From: CAYHWW01 sp964360145 | GTDB taxonomy: Bacteria > Bdellovibrionota > UBA1018 > CAYHWW01 | Direction of reading: 5' to 3' | DNA: 15,045 bases | Assembly (NCBI GenBank): GCA_964360145.1 | Contig: CAYHWW010000076.1 | Coordinates: forward strand, 1-15,045 | Shown here: one piece after another, positions 13,209-15,045 of the stretch | Layout of the letters: each line of letters opens with the position of its first letter | Numbering within the stretch: the stretch's first letter is position 1 | Translations under genes and position numbers: made by a program | Notes under the pieces: model-generated | Seen by the model: the letters and a program-made list of their open reading frames with translations, nothing else | Databases searched by the model: none | What the model was told of the DNA's origin: nothing

Positions 13209-13883
13209 ATGTCGAAACACATCTTGGTCGTTGAAGACGAACGCGACGTGAAAGAGCTCATGTGCCTGCGCCTGTTGCGGGAGGGGTTCACCGTGGATGC
13301 CGTGGAAAACGGCGAAGAGGCATTGAAGCTCCTCCAATCCCGCCCCTACGACCTGGCGGTGGTGGATTGGATGCTCCCGGGGATGTCTGGCCTCGAGATC
13401 TGCAAACAAATGGGCTCCAAACTTCCCATCCTCATGGTCACGGCCCGGGCGGACACCAGCGACATCGTACTGGGCCTTGAAATGGGCGCCGATGATTATA
13501 TTACGAAGCCCTTTGAAATCCCCGTATTTCTCGCCCGGGTGCGCACGCTGCTGCGCCGTGCGACCCTTGCCACCACGGAGTTGGATACAAGCACCCTACG
13601 CTTAGGTGACCTGGAACTGGACGCCGAGGATCACCGGGTGAAGCTGGGCGGCAAAGACCTGCAACTCACCCTCTCGGAGTTCAAACTCCTCGTGGCGTTG
13701 CTGCGCAACCAGGGCCGAGTGCTGTCACGGGACAAGCTCATCGAGATGGTTCAGGGCGAGGGCATCGCCGTCATCGACCGCGCCATCGACACCCACGTCT
13801 TCGGCCTCCGAAAAAAACTGGGTGAGGCCTCTGACCTCGTCGAGACCATCCGCGGCGTGGGCTATCGGATTAAAAGCGCATGA
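13209..13883 (+). CDS. OmpR/PhoB-family response regulator
   Basis: A 224-residue two-component response regulator. The receiver domain (1-115) has the acidic pair Glu9/Asp10 (VVEDE), phosphoacceptor Asp53 (VVDWMLPGMSG), Thr78 and Lys100 (DDYITKPF). The output domain (about 128-224) is a winged helix of the OmpR/PhoB type, with LTLSEFKLLVALLRNQGRVL and the closing IRGVGYRI. All switch residues are present, so it should be phosphorylated, dimerise and bind direct repeats in promoters. The ATG at 13209 is preceded by GGAGG at 13194-13198. It overlaps the kinase gene by four bases (ATGA), so the two form a cognate pair. Targets are unknown; similarity to PhoB is general. Confidence 0.95.
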   Translation: MSKHILVVEDERDVKELMCLRLLREGFTVDAVENGEEALKLLQSRPYDLAVVDWMLPGMSGLEICKQMGSKLPILMVTARADTSDIVLGLEMGADDYITKPFEIPVFLARVRTLLRRATLATTELDTSTLRLGDLELDAEDHRVKLGGKDLQLTLSEFKLLVALLRNQGRVLSRDKLIEMVQGEGIAVIDRAIDTHVFGLRKKLGEASDLVETIRGVGYRIKSA

Positions 13884-14959
13884 TGCCCACCACGATCGCG
13901 CAGCACATCACTCCGCCCATGAACCAACAGCGGGAGCTCCACGCGGCGCTGATGAGCGCCATCTCCGACGCCCTCGTGGCGGTGGATCATTTCGGTATCC
14001 CCATTTTTGAAAATAGCCGGTTTTCGGACCTTTTTCCCCGCCCCTTGGGCATGGACACCCTCTGGACCATTTTTGAGGAAGCAGGCATCCTCGATGTCTT
14101 CGAAATGGCCCTTGAAGAGGGCCTGCCGGGCTCGGTGAAAGTCATCCCCACCTGGGTGGATGGGCAGAGCCGCTACTACTCTTTATCGGTGTCGGCGCTG
14201 AAAAGCAGTGACGGGGACATCTATGGCGCTCTCGGTATCTTCCACGACGTGACGGAGCTCAAAAAGGCGGAGCAAATCCGCATCGACTTCGTGGCCAACG
14301 TATCCCATGAGCTGCGCACGCCGCTCACCGCCATCAAGGGCTATACGGACACGGTCAGGGAAGACATCATCATGGGCCGGGCCGTGGAACCGGAGTTCGT
14401 CGAGATCATCGCCCGCAACGCAGGCCGACTGATGAGCCTCATCAATGACTTATTGGACCTCTCCCTCCTCGACGCCAACGCGGACCAGCTCGAACGCGGC
14501 GAAGTCTCCACCGAAGAGCTCACCTCCCGCGTGGCCAAGCAAATGAGCGCCCGCATCGAAAACAGAAAGCAGACCCTCACCGTGCTCAATAGTGCCCCGC
14601 GCCTGTGGGCAGACCCCGCACGATTGGAGCAGGTGGTGCTGAATCTGCTCGACAACGCACACAAATACACGCCGGAAGGGGGACGTCTCACGCTCTCTTG
14701 GGAGCCTACTCCTGAAGGGGGCGGCGTGTTCCTCAAGGTCAGCGACTCGGGCCCTGGTATCGCACCGGAACACCACGCCCGCCTCTTCGAGCGATTCTAC
14801 CGCGTGGATAAGGCCCGCTCCCGGGACATGGGCGGCACGGGCCTGGGGCTTGCCATCGTGAAACACATCGTCCAACGCCACGGCGGTACCATTGAGCTCG
14901 ACAGCCAACTCGGCGCGGGGGCAACGTTCATCTGCCGGTTCCCCCGACGCCGGACGTAG
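13880..14959 (+). CDS. Soluble PAS-domain histidine kinase, PhoR-like
   Basis: A 359-residue cytoplasmic kinase, cognate to the preceding regulator. A PAS domain spans about 18-128 (AISDALVAVDHFGIPIFENS at the start, GIFHDVTELKKAE at the end), followed by HisKA with His143 (FVANVSHELRTPLTAIKG), the N box (LLNLLDNAHKYTPEGG, Asn259), G1 (SDSGPGI, Asp289), F box (LFERFYRVD) and G2 (GGTGLGLAI, 318-326). All catalytic motifs are intact. Unlike PhoR, there is no membrane segment, so it must sense an internal signal or depend on a partner. The ATG at 13880 overlaps the regulator's stop; an adjacent ATG at 13883 or the one at 13919 are alternatives. No terminator is seen in the 86 bases that follow. 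Confidence 0.94.
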   Translation: MMPTTIAQHITPPMNQQRELHAALMSAISDALVAVDHFGIPIFENSRFSDLFPRPLGMDTLWTIFEEAGILDVFEMALEEGLPGSVKVIPTWVDGQSRYYSLSVSALKSSDGDIYGALGIFHDVTELKKAEQIRIDFVANVSHELRTPLTAIKGYTDTVREDIIMGRAVEPEFVEIIARNAGRLMSLINDLLDLSLLDANADQLERGEVSTEELTSRVAKQMSARIENRKQTLTVLNSAPRLWADPARLEQVVLNLLDNAHKYTPEGGRLTLSWEPTPEGGGVFLKVSDSGPGIAPEHHARLFERFYRVDKARSRDMGGTGLGLAIVKHIVQRHGGTIELDSQLGAGATFICRFPRRRT

Positions 14960-15045
14960 ATCGTCGAGAAAGGGCCATCTGCTTCGTTGCTCCTCCTCGT
15001 GGCTCCACGCGACGGGCACGAGCCCGTCTTGGTCGCTCACTCGTC

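Noticed and set aside
14960..15045. A further gene at the right edge
   Set aside because: The open frame on the minus strand is a continuation of the shadow of the histidine kinase; no start site or motif is visible.

Overview
The window is most likely from a member of the Bdellovibrionota (an Oligoflexia/Bdellovibrio-type bacterium). This is an inference. It rests on a TIGR02147-family regulator (abundant in Bdellovibrio relatives and Fibrobacteres), rather GC-rich genes mixed with AT-richer insertions, and many exported and sensory proteins. It is a draft scaffold: a run of 100 N lies at 7022-7121, and the 55 bases on its left are repeated exactly on its right, so the gap is probably an artefact and the two contigs simply overlap.

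Left part (1-3949): the 3' part of an unrecognised gene, a TIGR02147/DUF4423 regulator, an AT-richer Fic-domain gene on the minus strand with an array of TGTCGCAATA operator-like repeats in front of it, and a CPBP-type intramembrane protease on the minus strand. A class II tRNA-Leu (anticodon GAG) with encoded CCA follows at 4024-4108, then a strong terminator.

Middle part (4109-7306): a small accessory region that looks like a tRNA-associated island. The last 16-20 bases of the tRNA-Leu recur at 4305-4324 and 7291-7306, each time followed by a terminator-like hairpin. Between them lie two toxin-antitoxin modules. The first pairs an Xre/MbcA-like HTH protein with an unusual fusion of a YhaV-like RNase toxin and a GNAT-like domain. 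The second is a TumE/TumA-type pair with a third, unrecognised gene closely downstream. No integrase is visible. A 149-bp hairpin element with a tRNA-like end (4176-4324) sits inside the left edge.

Right part (7434-14959): a small exported cysteine-rich protein, a polytopic membrane sensor histidine kinase (minus), a large exported protein with a C-terminal cupredoxin-like fold and a run of 10 C near its start, and a minus-strand operon of a host-attachment-family protein plus an HPF/RaiA-type ribosome protein. Last comes a plus-strand operon of a secreted SGNH hydrolase, an OmpR/PhoB-type response regulator and a soluble PAS histidine kinase. The last 86 bases hold no gene I can support.

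Start codons were chosen by ribosome-binding sites where one was visible. All family names come from motif recognition by eye, without database searches.
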